From assembly GCF_002252525.1 (NCBI RefSeq), contig NZ_NNRM01000053.1, positions 186,001 to 250,000 of the forward strand: a stretch of DNA of 64,000 bases, given 5' to 3'. Source of the DNA: Brucella pseudogrignonensis (GTDB lineage: Bacteria > Pseudomonadota > Alphaproteobacteria > Rhizobiales > Rhizobiaceae). Shown in pieces: positions 44,501 to 53,145 of the stretch (its first letter is position 1; each line of letters starts with the position of its first letter). Under the pieces are notes generated by a model that did no database searches, had not been told where the DNA came from, and saw only the letters and a list, made by a program, of their open reading frames with translations. Made by a program: the position numbers and the translations under genes.

Positions 44501-44656
44501 TCTGATCTCTCAAACACAAGAATGGGATTTTTGAATAATAAAAATATGTTTATTGTCGGAAAGTCAAATTGATTGATGTGGTCGGGTAGTCGTAGGCTCG
44601 CGACCATCAAAAGTTTTCTGCCAGATTTTTCCAGATTTTAATGATGGAATTGAACC

Positions 44657-45895
44657 ATGACTGACGCAATCGTTCTTGGAGCCGGTATGGTCGGTGTTTC
44701 TACCGCTCTTGCTTTGCAGGAGAGGGGGCACAATGTGGTCCTTGTCGATCGCACGGCGCCGGGACGAGAGACGAGTTATGGCAATGCCGGTATCATTCAA
44801 ACCGAGGCGGTTGAGCCTCATGCTTTTCCGCGTTCTTTACGCGAAATTCTCTCCGTTGCGTTAAAACGTGGCAACGACGTTGATTGGCAAGTGCGTGATA
44901 TGCCGCGCTTGGCTGAACCGCTTTGGCGTTATTTTGCGCATTCGGCACCGCAATCTTATGCCCAAACGGTGGCGACCTATTCGAAACTTGTCCTGCGGGC
45001 GAGTGAAGACCATGCAAAGTTTATCGTGCCTGCAGGTGCAGATGAGCTGATTGTTCGGAAGGGCTGGCGAATTGCCTATCGCACGACCGCTAAATTCGAA
45101 GAAGCGGCGGTAAGGGCGGAGCGTCTGAAGCAGCTATATGGCGTGCCAAACACAGTGCTGGGGACAAGCGATATTGCCGCGGCCGAGCCAACGCTGCGTC
45201 GTCCGCTAGCAGGTGCAGTTCACTGGACGTCTCCCTGGACATGCCGTGATCCGGGAGAGTTGGTTAGCCGTTATGCATCGCTCTTCATCTCACGCGGCGG
45301 AACGTTTGCAATCGGCGATGCAACGAGCATAAAGCAGGATGCCACAGGCTGGCGAGTTTTGTCGAATGAGGGGCCGTTTTCCGCGCAGAGCGTCGTTATC
45401 GCTCTCGGTCCGTGGTCGCCATCACTTCTGGAGGCTTTTGGCTATCGCATTCCGATGGTCTTCAAGCGCGGTTATCACCGACATTTCGCCGTTGAGCAGG
45501 AGCCGCAAATAGCAACGCTGGACGTTGAAAACGGTGCATTCATCGCACCGATGAACAAGGGGCTACGTATTTTAACCGGTGCCCATATGACCCCGCTGGG
45601 TACCGCTGCTTCAACGCGGCAGGTACTTCGTGCTGAAGCTGCGGCGCGCGAGCTGTTCATGCTGCAAAAGCCAGTCGAAGAAAACCCATGGTCAGGCACG
45701 CGGCCTTGTATGCCCGATATGTTGCCGGTCGTAGGGCCTAGCAGACATAAAGGTCTATGGTTTAACTTTGGTCATGGTCATCAGGGCTTTACACTTGGAC
45801 CAACAACTGCAACTCTTCTGGCTGAGCAGTTCGATGCGCAAGGCGTGGATCCGCTTATGAAGCCGATATTACCTTCAGCCAGGCATTGGTTCTAA
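44657..45895 (+). CDS. DadA-like FAD-dependent D-amino acid oxidoreductase
   Basis: A 412-residue flavoprotein. The N-terminus has the FAD-binding fold IVLGAGMVGVSTALALQERGHNVVLVD (GxGxxG), then GRETSYGNAGIIQTEAVEPHAFP, typical of DadA. The C-terminus has SGTRPCMPDMLPVVGPSRHKGLWFNFGHGHQGFTLGP. DadA proteins oxidatively deaminate D-amino acids at the membrane. Length is near E. coli DadA (432). The neighbouring PLP enzyme for D-hydroxy amino acids and the amidase-type genes support a D-amino acid pathway. The ribosome site is weak. Confidence 0.87.
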   Translation: MTDAIVLGAGMVGVSTALALQERGHNVVLVDRTAPGRETSYGNAGIIQTEAVEPHAFPRSLREILSVALKRGNDVDWQVRDMPRLAEPLWRYFAHSAPQSYAQTVATYSKLVLRASEDHAKFIVPAGADELIVRKGWRIAYRTTAKFEEAAVRAERLKQLYGVPNTVLGTSDIAAAEPTLRRPLAGAVHWTSPWTCRDPGELVSRYASLFISRGGTFAIGDATSIKQDATGWRVLSNEGPFSAQSVVIALGPWSPSLLEAFGYRIPMVFKRGYHRHFAVEQEPQIATLDVENGAFIAPMNKGLRILTGAHMTPLGTAASTRQVLRAEAAARELFMLQKPVEENPWSGTRPCMPDMLPVVGPSRHKGLWFNFGHGHQGFTLGPTTATLLAEQFDAQGVDPLMKPILPSARHWF

Positions 45896-45913
45896 CGTGT
45901 GCCAATCCTGCCA

Positions 45914-46213
45914 CTAGGATCGATGCACACTATGGTGCGAGTGCTCACACCCGCATCTGGAGCAACGCTTATTTGGCCATGGATGGTAAATATATAGGCC
46001 AAATATACTCTCGCTTCTAAAGAGTGAAAACGAGCATTGGGGACACACAAAAACGAACATGAACATCAGCGCACCAACGACTAATGCGACTGATCCTATC
46101 GCGGCGCTGCTTACTTCTATGGCAATGCCAATACCCACTGTCCAATCAGGAGAGGTTAAAACCAAAACGGACGCTATAATAAGAAATAGCCAAGCTTTTT
46201 TGTATAGAGACAT
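45914..46213 (-). CDS. Small membrane protein with zinc-ribbon-like cysteines
   Basis: A 99-residue protein with two hydrophobic segments (AWLFLIIASVLVL and ISSAAIGSVALVVGALMFMFVFV-like), then CPQC and CSRCGC pairs about 30 residues apart, resembling a zinc ribbon. The ATG at 46213 overlaps the upstream gene region (its stop at 46216-46218 reads TGAGGATG with this start), so translation is probably coupled. A TTG start at 46246 is a weaker alternative. I recognise no family. Confidence 0.5.
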   Translation of the reverse strand: MSLYKKAWLFLIIASVLVLTSPDWTVGIGIAIEVSSAAIGSVALVVGALMFMFVFVCPQCSFSLFRSESIFGLYIYHPWPNKRCSRCGCEHSHHSVHRS

Positions 46214-46215
46214 CC

Positions 46216-46518
46216 TCACCGTATTTCTTTTATCATCATTCGACAAAAACCTTTATCCTTCGTGTGGCCATCACGAGGGTGAGTTTCTACTGAAGTGATC
46301 AGCTTGGCGGCTTCACTTTCACCCATCAGCTTAACGGCGTTGCGCTTGGCAGTTTTATACACTTCTTTATCGTTCAAAACTTTCTCACATTGATAGGCCA
46401 CTGTGAGTTCAAAAGCTGCTTTCTTAATATATGCCTCATTCTGAGAAGCGCTGACTTGGCTGAGTGGCGTTAAAGCCGCAATGGCACTGATTGCAATTAT
46501 CGGATGAAATTGGTGCAT
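46216..46518 (-). CDS. Small exported protein of unknown function
   Basis: A 100-residue protein. The ATG at 46518 has AAAGGA upstream and opens a signal peptide (MHQFHPIIAISAIAALTPLSQVSA). The longer frame to 46737 has no signal peptide and overlaps the next gene. The mature part carries two Cys (AYQCEKVL; GFCRMM) that could form a disulfide in the periplasm. It precedes a small zinc-ribbon membrane protein with which it appears coupled. No family recognised. Confidence 0.55.
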   Translation of the reverse strand: MHQFHPIIAISAIAALTPLSQVSASQNEAYIKKAAFELTVAYQCEKVLNDKEVYKTAKRNAVKLMGESEAAKLITSVETHPRDGHTKDKGFCRMMIKEIR

Positions 46519-46657
46519 ACCTGCGTTCCTTTTGTGCCAAGGAAATCTTTTCGACTGACTGCTTAAATGAATGTATTTACTGGTAAAAATCCGGTCATGC
46601 ATAGTTGCTTGGGATGACAAATCAGGTGCTTTCGTGCTCACTTGATGAAATGGGTGG

Positions 46658-47011
46658 TCAATCTTTAGGCGATACATCAATGGTTCCGGCATTGATGATG
46701 CTTTTGACAATCTTTTGTGCTGATAGGACACTTTCAAGGTAAGTTATTGATAGAAAGCCATTTTTGATAGGTTCAGCTATGCGGACCTCAGAAAGAGTTT
46801 GGTCGCCGACCTTAATGGAAACTGTTCGGCCAATGTTTCTTTGGGTCATGTCACTAAAACGCCGAATATCTGGCTGCATAATCTTCATCGCTATTATGAG
46901 CTCACCATTCGAATTATCGAAAGTGACATTAGCGTTTTGGACCGCAAACGGTTCAGCGCTGACGCCTTGGCATGAAAGTAGAACTATTACTCCGGCAAGA
47001 AATTTTATCAC
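46658..47011 (-). CDS. Small exported protein with SecD P1-head-like domain
   Basis: A 117-residue protein with a signal peptide (MIKFLAGVIVLLSCQGVSA). The body (FSDMTQRNIGRTVSIKVGDQTLSEVRIAEPIKNGFLSITYL) has the pattern of the SecDF periplasmic P1 head subdomain: T-x-x-N-I-G-x, then a basic strand, then A/P-x-I-x-x-P-I. A stand-alone copy outside SecD is known in several alphaproteobacteria but its role is not. A lipobox-like Cys (LLSCQG) is present in the signal region, so it could instead be a lipoprotein. Confidence 0.6.
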   Translation of the reverse strand: MIKFLAGVIVLLSCQGVSAEPFAVQNANVTFDNSNGELIIAMKIMQPDIRRFSDMTQRNIGRTVSIKVGDQTLSEVRIAEPIKNGFLSITYLESVLSAQKIVKSIINAGTIDVSPKD

Positions 47012-47193
47012 AACACTACTCGTTCAATCGCTGCTCTAATCTGGACAATACCGAATATGGATCCGATTGCCAGTCGTGTAGTCGTTGCAGGTATTCGGCA
47101 ACTGTGAAAGGCGTGAAGAAACTCGCGAGCAATCGAAAGAGGGTAACAAGCATCTTGACCAGATGCTGGCCAGTTTAGCGTGGGACAAAATAT
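47012..47193 (-). other. Intergenic region, no gene seen
   Basis: About 180 bp between the SecD-like gene start and the terminator of the next gene. It should carry the promoter of the SecD-like gene. I see no convincing motif. Confidence 0.3.
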
Positions 47194-47223
47194 AGCCCCG
47201 CTTGTTTTAAACGCAGCGGGGCT
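47194..47223 (-). terminator. Terminator of the ESAT-6-family-like gene
   Basis: AGCCCCGCT pairs with AGCGGGGCT around a 12-nt loop, just past the stop codon at 47230. The minus strand continues ATATTTTG, a weak T-run. Confidence 0.75.
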
Positions 47224-47229
47224 GTTTTC

Positions 47230-47613
47230 TTACTTCGGCATATTTGCTGCGGCCTGTTTCAATGCATTAGCCATCATTTCGCAAAGTTTGGCTTCTTCAA
47301 TGCCTTGTGCCTTTGCTGATGTCGCCAGATCTTGTTCCATGCCCATAACCGAAACCTTACCCTGCTTTCCAGCCGCTTCCGCTGCGTCGCCTTTCGAAGC
47401 ATCCGCAGGTGTAGGAACAAGTGTCATCAGCTTAGTCTGAATTTCAGAAGCACTACCATCAATGAAACCTTTTTCCTGACAGTATGCGAGCACGCCAAGT
47501 TGATTACGTGCTGCATTATAAGCCATTTCCATTTGTTCCGGTGTCGGCTGCTGAGCAAATGCAGAAGTCAATGTGGTTCCAACAATTGCCGCTGTGAGGA
47601 TTAAACGGTTCAT
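47230..47613 (-). CDS. Small exported protein, so-called pore-forming ESAT-6 family
   Basis: A 127-residue protein with a signal peptide (MNRLILTAAIVGTTLTSAFA, cleaved before QQPTPEQ). The mature part is helical and has Cys in LAYCQEKGFIDG and KLCEMM. Similar rhizobial proteins are annotated as 'pore-forming ESAT-6 family' on weak grounds. Function is unknown. The start follows AGGGAGA. It is transcribed toward a clear hairpin terminator. Confidence 0.65.
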   Translation of the reverse strand: MNRLILTAAIVGTTLTSAFAQQPTPEQMEMAYNAARNQLGVLAYCQEKGFIDGSASEIQTKLMTLVPTPADASKGDAAEAAGKQGKVSVMGMEQDLATSAKAQGIEEAKLCEMMANALKQAAANMPK

Positions 47614-47919
47614 ATTCGTCTCCCTAGTTTAAAGTACTTCCGATTATTTCTTATTGTCATTAAGCAAGGAGGTGCAAGAGCGCGTTTATATTTGTAGAAC
47701 AAGTTTCATAAATTCTTGAAATTCAACGTTTGTTTGTCCATTATGTGACGGGATTTGTTTAGGGAAATCAAATGATTGTACCTAAAATCGGCAAAATATT
47801 TTCTGAAGACGAATACTTCAGTTAATTTAACCCTTAGTGCCATCACGTATGAATCTGCGCCAATCTTTGACGCTCAGATCAATTCAGAAACACAGTAGGC
47901 GCTTTCCTAAGCACGGTTT
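47614..47919. other. AT-rich intergenic region
   Basis: About 306 bp with strongly AT-rich sequence, presumably the promoter of the ESAT-6-like gene. A 17-codon frame at 47772-47825 is not called. No repeat or RNA gene recognised. Confidence 0.35.
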
Positions 47920-48114
47920 TCATTTTATGATGGTCGGCTTCCATCCACGAGCAAAGCCCATCGACATTGCTAGGCTGGCGTACTCGATCTCTTTGACGAG
48001 GAAGTCTCGGTCTTTCAACAGTGCTTCTATTGCCGCTCGCACATCGCCTTTGTGATAAGCCAGCACCAATTCAATCTCGTCGTCGTATCCATTTTCTTGC
48101 GCAACCGCATTCAT
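47920..48114 (-). CDS. Small conserved protein of rhizobia-type genomes
   Basis: A 64-residue acidic, soluble, helical protein (IELVLAYHKGDVRAAIEALLKDRDFLVKEIEYASLAMSMGFARGWKPT). Similar short proteins occur in many Rhizobiales and have no known function. Upstream on the minus strand GGAGC lies near the start. Confidence 0.65.
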   Translation of the reverse strand: MNAVAQENGYDDEIELVLAYHKGDVRAAIEALLKDRDFLVKEIEYASLAMSMGFARGWKPTIIK

Positions 48115-48357
48115 TGTCCTGCTCCGTTAAAGCAGACACACTCGCCGCCAGACGTGTCCATATATTACTATGTTCTTATTTTGTTCACTGCGCTAAAAGA
48201 GTCAAGCATGTTGCGTTCCATGTTGCATGGATTTGCCGAGATTTCTTGTAACTGGTTGTAATTGCAGGGAATCTATTTGCAACAAGACGCGACATGAAAA
48301 CAGATCTTAATAAGTCCGCGAAAAAGATTAAGTAATTGTTTTTGTTGGATAATTTTT

Positions 48358-48431
48358 TGGAGGCCTCACCCGGAATCGAACCGGGGTGCAAGGATTTGCA
48401 GTCCTCTGCGTAACCACTCCGCCATGAGGCC
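48358..48431 (-). tRNA. tRNA-Cys (anticodon GCA)
   Basis: 74-nt cloverleaf on the minus strand beginning GGCCTCATGGCGGAGTGG. The acceptor stem GGCCTCA pairs with TGAGGCC, the anticodon loop is CTGCAAA with GCA, the T-arm has GGTTCGATTCC, and the CCA end is encoded (48358-48360). It lies close to the border between the accessory and core parts of the window. Confidence 0.97.
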
Positions 48432-48568
48432 TTCCGAAAGAGGACTGTCAAATCAGTCAGCACTCTCTTGAGCAGTTCCAATATTGATCCAGACACACTT
48501 CGTCAAGCCGTTACCAACGATTGAGTCATTTTTCTCCAGCACTTTCCAAAAGATGCTTCAATACAGGA

Positions 48569-49906
48569 TTAATCATCCGGGTCACGATCTGATGGTGTTT
48601 GCGGTCTGGCGAGATTGCCCTTAGAAAATGTGTAGCCGGTTTCGACCGCGTTGCGCCCGAACTTGTTACGCAGACGGTCGATGGCGCTTTCAGCCACTGC
48701 GCGCTTTGTAGCTTGAGTATCAACAAGGTCTGGCGGATCTGCACGTTCATCTGATGAAAGTTCGCTTACCCCGATGCCGAGTAGACGGAATCTGGTTCCG
48801 TCCAGTTCCTTATCAAGAAGCTGCAGGCCGGTGCGGAAAATGCGGTCGGCAAGTTGGGTTGGATCGGCGAGCTGCCGATTGCGCGTTCGTAGTTTGAAAT
48901 CTTGTGTCTTGAGCTTAAGTACAACGGTGCGTCCCGCGATATCCCCAGCCTTTAGCCGCTGCGAGACCTTCTCTGATAGAGCGCGCAGCACAGGAACCAG
49001 ATCAGTGGCCTGAGAAAGATCCTTATTGAAGGTGGTTTCTGCTGAAACACTCTTCATATCGTGCTCAGGTTCGACTTTACGGCTGTCCTGCCCGCGTGAA
49101 AGCCGAAACAGCCGCTGCCCCATCGTGCCGTAAGCCTTCATGAGTGTGCCTTCATCCATCGTCTGAAGCTGCCCAATGGTGCGAATGCCATCACTTTCTA
49201 GCTTTGCATTAAATGATTTTCCGACACCCCAGATCATGCTGACAGGCTTGTCGCGAAGAAAATCCAGCGCTTCCATTTCACCAATAACGGAGAATCCGCG
49301 TGGCTTTTCGAGATCGGACGCAACCTTTGCGAGATATTTGCAATAAGATAGCCCGACAGAGATCGTGATTCCGATTTCAGTTTCGACACGCTTGGCAAAC
49401 CGCGCCAGCACCATGGCCGCGAGCGCTCGGTGAAGACGTTCAGTGCCGCCCAAATCGAGAAAAGCCTCGTCGATAGAAATAGGCTCGACCAGCGGCGTCA
49501 GTTCGCGCATCAGTTGCCGAACTTCCTTGCCTACCTGGGAATATTTTTCCATGTTGGGTTTGATGACAACGGCTTGTGGGCAGGCTTCCAAAGCCTTGAA
49601 CATTGGCATGGCAGAGCGCACACCATGAATGCGTGCAATATAGCAAGCGGTCGAGACGACACCGCGTGTTCCACCACCGATGATGACCGGCTTATCGCGT
49701 ATATCGGGATTGTCTCTTTTCTCGACTGAAGCATAAAACGCATCGCAATCCACATGAGCGAGCGACAGCTTGTAAAGCTCAGGATGACGTACAAGGCGAG
49801 GGCTTCCGCAGGTCCGACAACGCCGAGCTGATTCCAGCTTTTGCAGCGACAAACAATCGCGGCAAAAGCCTTGCTCCGAGCGGTTTATAGCGAGTTGATC
49901 AGCCAT
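48569..49906 (-). CDS. dinB: DNA polymerase IV (Y family)
   Basis: A 445-residue translesion polymerase. The ATG at 49906 (MADQLAIN) is preferred to 49930, because the earlier ATG lies inside the LexA box. Residues about 15-40 form a Cys4 cluster (CRDC...CRTC) not found in E. coli DinB but seen in alphaproteobacterial proteins. The polymerase core follows ([41 protein letters not shown] with metal-binding Dx[10 protein letters not shown]). The little-finger domain ends near 400. It extends DNA past lesions in the SOS response. No neighbouring imuAB/dnaE2 genes are visible. Confidence 0.93.
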   Translation of the reverse strand: MADQLAINRSEQGFCRDCLSLQKLESARRCRTCGSPRLVRHPELYKLSLAHVDCDAFYASVEKRDNPDIRDKPVIIGGGTRGVVSTACYIARIHGVRSAMPMFKALEACPQAVVIKPNMEKYSQVGKEVRQLMRELTPLVEPISIDEAFLDLGGTERLHRALAAMVLARFAKRVETEIGITISVGLSYCKYLAKVASDLEKPRGFSVIGEMEALDFLRDKPVSMIWGVGKSFNAKLESDGIRTIGQLQTMDEGTLMKAYGTMGQRLFRLSRGQDSRKVEPEHDMKSVSAETTFNKDLSQATDLVPVLRALSEKVSQRLKAGDIAGRTVVLKLKTQDFKLRTRNRQLADPTQLADRIFRTGLQLLDKELDGTRFRLLGIGVSELSSDERADPPDLVDTQATKRAVAESAIDRLRNKFGRNAVETGYTFSKGNLARPQTPSDRDPDD

Positions 49907-49924
49907 GGCAGCGTGTGTTTGTAT

Positions 49925-49939
49925 GAACATAAAAGGAAC
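49925..49939. promoter_or_regulatory. Alphaproteobacterial LexA (SOS) box of dinB
   Basis: Plus strand GAACATAAAAGGAAC, i.e. GTTC-N7-GTTC on the minus strand, the known LexA motif of alphaproteobacteria. It sits 19 bp before the chosen dinB start, as expected for SOS repression. Confidence 0.85.
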
Positions 49940-50254
49940 ATCGCCTTATAGCACTAAAGCGAGCCAATGCCATCGATACTCTGTCACCCTGTCAGCTGTG
50001 CCCTTGACATTGGCAAGGATATCACCAAGTTTAGTGTTATGAACAACCGCTTTGCTTCCATACTCCATCGGGTTCAACCGATCACGGGATAGCAACCCTC
50101 GAGGCCTGCCTTGCGCAGAGGGCTCCGGGGGACGGGTTGCCGCTTGGCTTCAAGCGGAATTGCTAAAAGCGCTTTCATCCAAAATTCAAGCAAATGCTCC
50201 AGCCGGGATTCGGTGCGGAGAACAATTATCCTTAGACAGCAGTGAGCTATCGTC
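49940..50254. other. Intergenic region before rnk
   Basis: 315 bp between divergent dinB and rnk. A TTGACA hexamer at 50004-50009 could be a -35 of rnk, followed by a ~200-bp leader. A 68-codon rightward frame inside it (50052-50258) overlaps the rnk start and looks like noise. Short hairpins (for example GCTTGGCTTCAAGC) are present, but no RNA family is recognised. Confidence 0.35.
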
Positions 50255-50668
50255 ATGAGCGAAAAGAATCGCAAGAAGCCAAAGATCGTCGTCAGCGATA
50301 TTGACCATGAGCGCCTGACAATTCTGGCCGGCAACGTCTCCGAAAAGTTGGAGGAAGTGGCTGAGGAGTTGATGCAGGAACTCGATCGCGCAAAAGTTGT
50401 GCCGCAGAAAAAACTGCCGGCAGACGTCGTTCGCATGGGCTCGACGGTAGAGTTTCGCTCAAACGATGGGCATGAACGCAAAGTAACGTTGGTTTATCCC
50501 GGCGAGGCAGACATTGCTCAGGGCAAGATTTCTATTCTAACGCCAATCGGCACTGCTCTTATTGGCCTTACTCCGGGCCAGTCCATGTCGTGGACTGCAC
50601 GCGACGGCAAAGCCCATGAGCTGAGCGTCATCAGTGTGATAAACGCTGAAGCGGTCAGCGCTGCATAA
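50255..50668 (+). CDS. rnk: Rnk-type nucleoside diphosphate kinase regulator
   Basis: A 137-residue protein of the Rnk/GreA C-terminal family. An N-terminal coiled-coil segment (HERLTILAGNVSEKLEEVAEELMQELDRA) leads to the GreA/B-like domain (VRMGSTVEFRSNDGHERKVTLVYPGEADIAQGKISILTPIGTALIGLTPGQSMSW). Rnk binds RNA polymerase near the secondary channel and affects nucleotide pools. It is shorter in its coiled coil than GreA. A terminator follows. Confidence 0.85.
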   Translation: MSEKNRKKPKIVVSDIDHERLTILAGNVSEKLEEVAEELMQELDRAKVVPQKKLPADVVRMGSTVEFRSNDGHERKVTLVYPGEADIAQGKISILTPIGTALIGLTPGQSMSWTARDGKAHELSVISVINAEAVSAA

Positions 50669-50688
50669 TTCTGCAGGCTGCAGGCGAG

Positions 50689-50714
50689 AAAGCCCCGCGA
50701 GACGGGGCTTTTTT
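50689..50714 (+). terminator. Terminator of rnk
   Basis: AAGCCCCG pairs with CGGGGCTT and is followed by TTTTTT on the plus strand. It ends right at the convergent DUF3572 gene stop. Confidence 0.93.
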
Positions 50715-51001
50715 CAAAGATGATGATTAAGGCCACCTGGCAACAGTGCCATGGCCTTTTCTATAAGGGCAGGATCGCGTCCCGTTTCTTCGCAAAAGCG
50801 TATCAATGTTGGTTCATGCCCGAGAAAGAATTGCAGAACGCCTGCGAGAAAGCCCGGTTCCTGTGCTGCAGAGCGAATAGATGACGCTTCAATGCCGGTG
50901 AGTGCGAGAAAACGCGGCAATAGATCCTTGTCTTGAGCCAACCACACAAGCGCTTCGACTGCTAGGTTTTCCGCGTCGGTTTGGCTTAACAGCGTCTTCA
51001 T
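50714..51001 (-). CDS. DUF3572 family protein
   Basis: A 95-residue soluble protein conserved beside divK in many Rhizobiales. Motifs such as AENLAVEALVWLAQDKDLLPRFLALTGIE and GFLAGVLQFFLGHEPTLIRFCEE are typical of DUF3572. Function is unknown. It is divergent from divK across about 248 bp. Confidence 0.85.
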   Translation of the reverse strand: MKTLLSQTDAENLAVEALVWLAQDKDLLPRFLALTGIEASSIRSAAQEPGFLAGVLQFFLGHEPTLIRFCEETGRDPALIEKAMALLPGGLNHHL

Positions 51002-51249
51002 ATGGCCTCTCGAATTAACTCGTTGTTTTTACGTGATTTTATGCAGAAAAATCGCTTTCTGCCGTTTTTAGGAAAGCTTTAGACTGTGGCCTTTGTTTAA
51101 TCGCCTAAAGTCTTAACGACAATGCGGGATTTGGCGAATATTTGCCTTTCGTCAATGAAATGCGCTTAAACTATAAGGGAGCTATATGGGTAGGACAAAC
51201 AAGACAGCCTTGTTTTACCTCGGGAAAGATTAAGGCCAGGGAATATTCG

Positions 51250-51621
51250 ATGACGAAAAGTGTCATGATCGTCGAGGACAACGAACTCAATATGAAGTTG
51301 TTTCGCGATCTTATCGAAGCCAGCGGATATGAAACCATCAGGACACGCAACGGTCTTGAGGCACTTGATCTTGCGCGCGAACATCGTCCCGATCTGATTT
51401 TGATGGACATTCAGCTTCCGGAGGTATCCGGTCTGGAAGTGACCAAGTGGCTTAAAGATGATGAGGAATTGCGGCATATTCCTGTGATTGCGGTGACGGC
51501 CTTCGCAATGAAAGGCGATGAGGAACGCATTCGGCAGGGAGGCTGTGAGGCCTATATATCCAAGCCGATCTCGGTACCGCGGTTTATAGAAACCATAAAA
51601 TCCTACTTGGGTGACGCTTAA
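51250..51621 (+). CDS. divK: DivK, single-domain response regulator
   Basis: A 123-residue receiver domain. The ATG at 51250 gives the normal DivK start ([28 protein letters not shown]). The phospho-acceptor Asp lies in [13 protein letters not shown], with T in [14 protein letters not shown] and K in YISKPI. DivK controls the DivL-CckA-CtrA pathway and so the cell cycle, together with PleC/DivJ/PdhS kinases. pleD follows in the same direction, as in Caulobacter and Brucella. No clear CtrA box is seen in the upstream gap. Confidence 0.95.
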   Translation: MTKSVMIVEDNELNMKLFRDLIEASGYETIRTRNGLEALDLAREHRPDLILMDIQLPEVSGLEVTKWLKDDEELRHIPVIAVTAFAMKGDEERIRQGGCEAYISKPISVPRFIETIKSYLGDA

Positions 51622-51675
51622 ACCTTTTCGATTTGGGGAATCTCGCAAGGGTGAGAATTTGGGGGGCTGGCTGAT

Positions 51676-53064
51676 ATGACTGCAAGAATTCTTGTCGTTG
51701 ATGCTGCAGAATCAAATGCAAAGCTGCTCGAAGCGCTGCTCTTGCGCGAATATTACGAGGTCGTAACCGCTAATAAAGGCGCGGAGGCGATCGAGATTTG
51801 CCTGGGCGGGCAGATCGATGTGATTATCCTTGATGTCGTCATGTCAGATATGGACGGCTTTGACGTTTGTCGTCGCCTGAAAGACGACCCGCGCACCACC
51901 AATATTCCGGTTGTGATTCTAACTGCTCTGGATAGTTCTGAAGATAAGATCAAAGGGCTTGAGGCCGGTGCGGATGATTTCCTGTCCAAACCCGCGCAGG
52001 ATCTTCAGCTCCTTTCACGCGTGAAAAGCCTCGCACGTCTTAAAATGGTTTCGGATGAGCTTTTCCAACGCACTGGAACTGTCGCTGACACAGAAGTTGA
52101 AGCTCTACTCGTGACCAAATTATCCGGGCGCTTTGGCGGCGGGGAAGATGCAGCACGTATTCTGGTGGTGGATGAGAATGAACTGGCAGCAGCACGGTTG
52201 CGCCTCATCCTCGGCGAGGATTATTTCGTCGATGTCGCACATGACGCAAATGCGGCTCTCATCAAGGCGATTGAGAATGATTACGACAGCATCGTCATTT
52301 CGGCAGATTTTACCTATTACGACCCATTGCGATTATGCTCACAGATACGCACAATCGAGCGCACACGGCTTGTTCCGATCATTCTGATCGTCAATGAAGA
52401 CGAGGGAGCTTTGGTCGTTCGTGCGCTTGAACTGGGCGTAAATGACTATGTGATGCGTCCGCTTGAGAAACTGGAGCTTTATGCGCGGTTGCGTACCCAG
52501 ATCAAGCGCAAATGCTATAATGATTTGCTGCGTCAGAGCTTACACCGCACAATCACAATGGCGGTAACTGACAGCCTCACCGGGCTGCATAACCGGCGTT
52601 ACCTTGATACGCACATGCCAGTACTCTTGTCGCGCGCTACAGGGCGCGAGAGGCCGCTTTCGGTCATCATGATTGACTTCGACCATTTCAAACGCGTCAA
52701 TGACAAATACGGGCATGACGGTGGCGACGATGTTCTGCGAGAATTCGCTGCGCGGCTGCGTAAAAAGATACGCGGCATGGATGTCATGTGTCGCTATGGT
52801 GGCGAAGAATTTGCCATCGTATTACCGGATACTGATTTAACAGCTGCCACAGCGGTAGCAGAGCGCATTCGCGAAGCTGTTGCCGAAGCGCCGTTCCTCA
52901 TCATTGGTGGTAAGCACAAGATCAATATGACGATCAGCATCGGTATTGCCGGGCTACGGCTTATGGGTGGAGATACTGCTGAGGCACTTTTTGCACGAAC
53001 GGATGCAGCACTTTATGAAGCCAAGAAAACAGGCCGGAATCGCATCGTTCTTTCCGCCGCCTGA
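51676..53064 (+). CDS. pleD: PleD, diguanylate cyclase response regulator
   Basis: A 462-residue protein with two receiver domains (about 1-125 and 155-280) and a GGDEF domain (about 290-460). The first receiver carries DVIILDVVMSDMDGFDVC with the phosphorylated Asp. The second (ARILVVDENELAAARLR) lacks a clear acceptor. The GGDEF signature is GGEEF, preceded by the RxxD I-site (RGMD), so product inhibition is likely. It makes c-di-GMP and is expected to work with DivK. Confidence 0.95.
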   Translation: MTARILVVDAAESNAKLLEALLLREYYEVVTANKGAEAIEICLGGQIDVIILDVVMSDMDGFDVCRRLKDDPRTTNIPVVILTALDSSEDKIKGLEAGADDFLSKPAQDLQLLSRVKSLARLKMVSDELFQRTGTVADTEVEALLVTKLSGRFGGGEDAARILVVDENELAAARLRLILGEDYFVDVAHDANAALIKAIENDYDSIVISADFTYYDPLRLCSQIRTIERTRLVPIILIVNEDEGALVVRALELGVNDYVMRPLEKLELYARLRTQIKRKCYNDLLRQSLHRTITMAVTDSLTGLHNRRYLDTHMPVLLSRATGRERPLSVIMIDFDHFKRVNDKYGHDGGDDVLREFAARLRKKIRGMDVMCRYGGEEFAIVLPDTDLTAATAVAERIREAVAEAPFLIIGGKHKINMTISIGIAGLRLMGGDTAEALFARTDAALYEAKKTGRNRIVLSAA

Positions 53065-53080
53065 TTAGGCTCTCCCAAAT

Positions 53081-53112
53081 AAAAAAGCCGTCTCTTGGGA
53101 GACGGCTTTTTT
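53081..53112. terminator. Bidirectional terminator between pleD and rpmG
   Basis: AAAAAAGCCGTCTC pairs perfectly with GAGACGGCTTTTTT around a 4-nt loop. It serves pleD and rpmG, which converge here. Confidence 0.96.
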
Positions 53113-53145
53113 GATTCCTGCCAGTAATCTGGCGTCGGAAACGAA

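Noticed and set aside
47772-47825. 17-codon frame MIVPKIGKIFSEDEYFS
   Set aside because: A weak AGGG lies upstream but nothing follows that it could regulate in the same direction. Too short to support.
50052-50258. 68-codon rightward frame before rnk
   Set aside because: It overlaps the rnk start by 4 bp, lacks a ribosome site and its composition looks like leader sequence; kept as non-coding.
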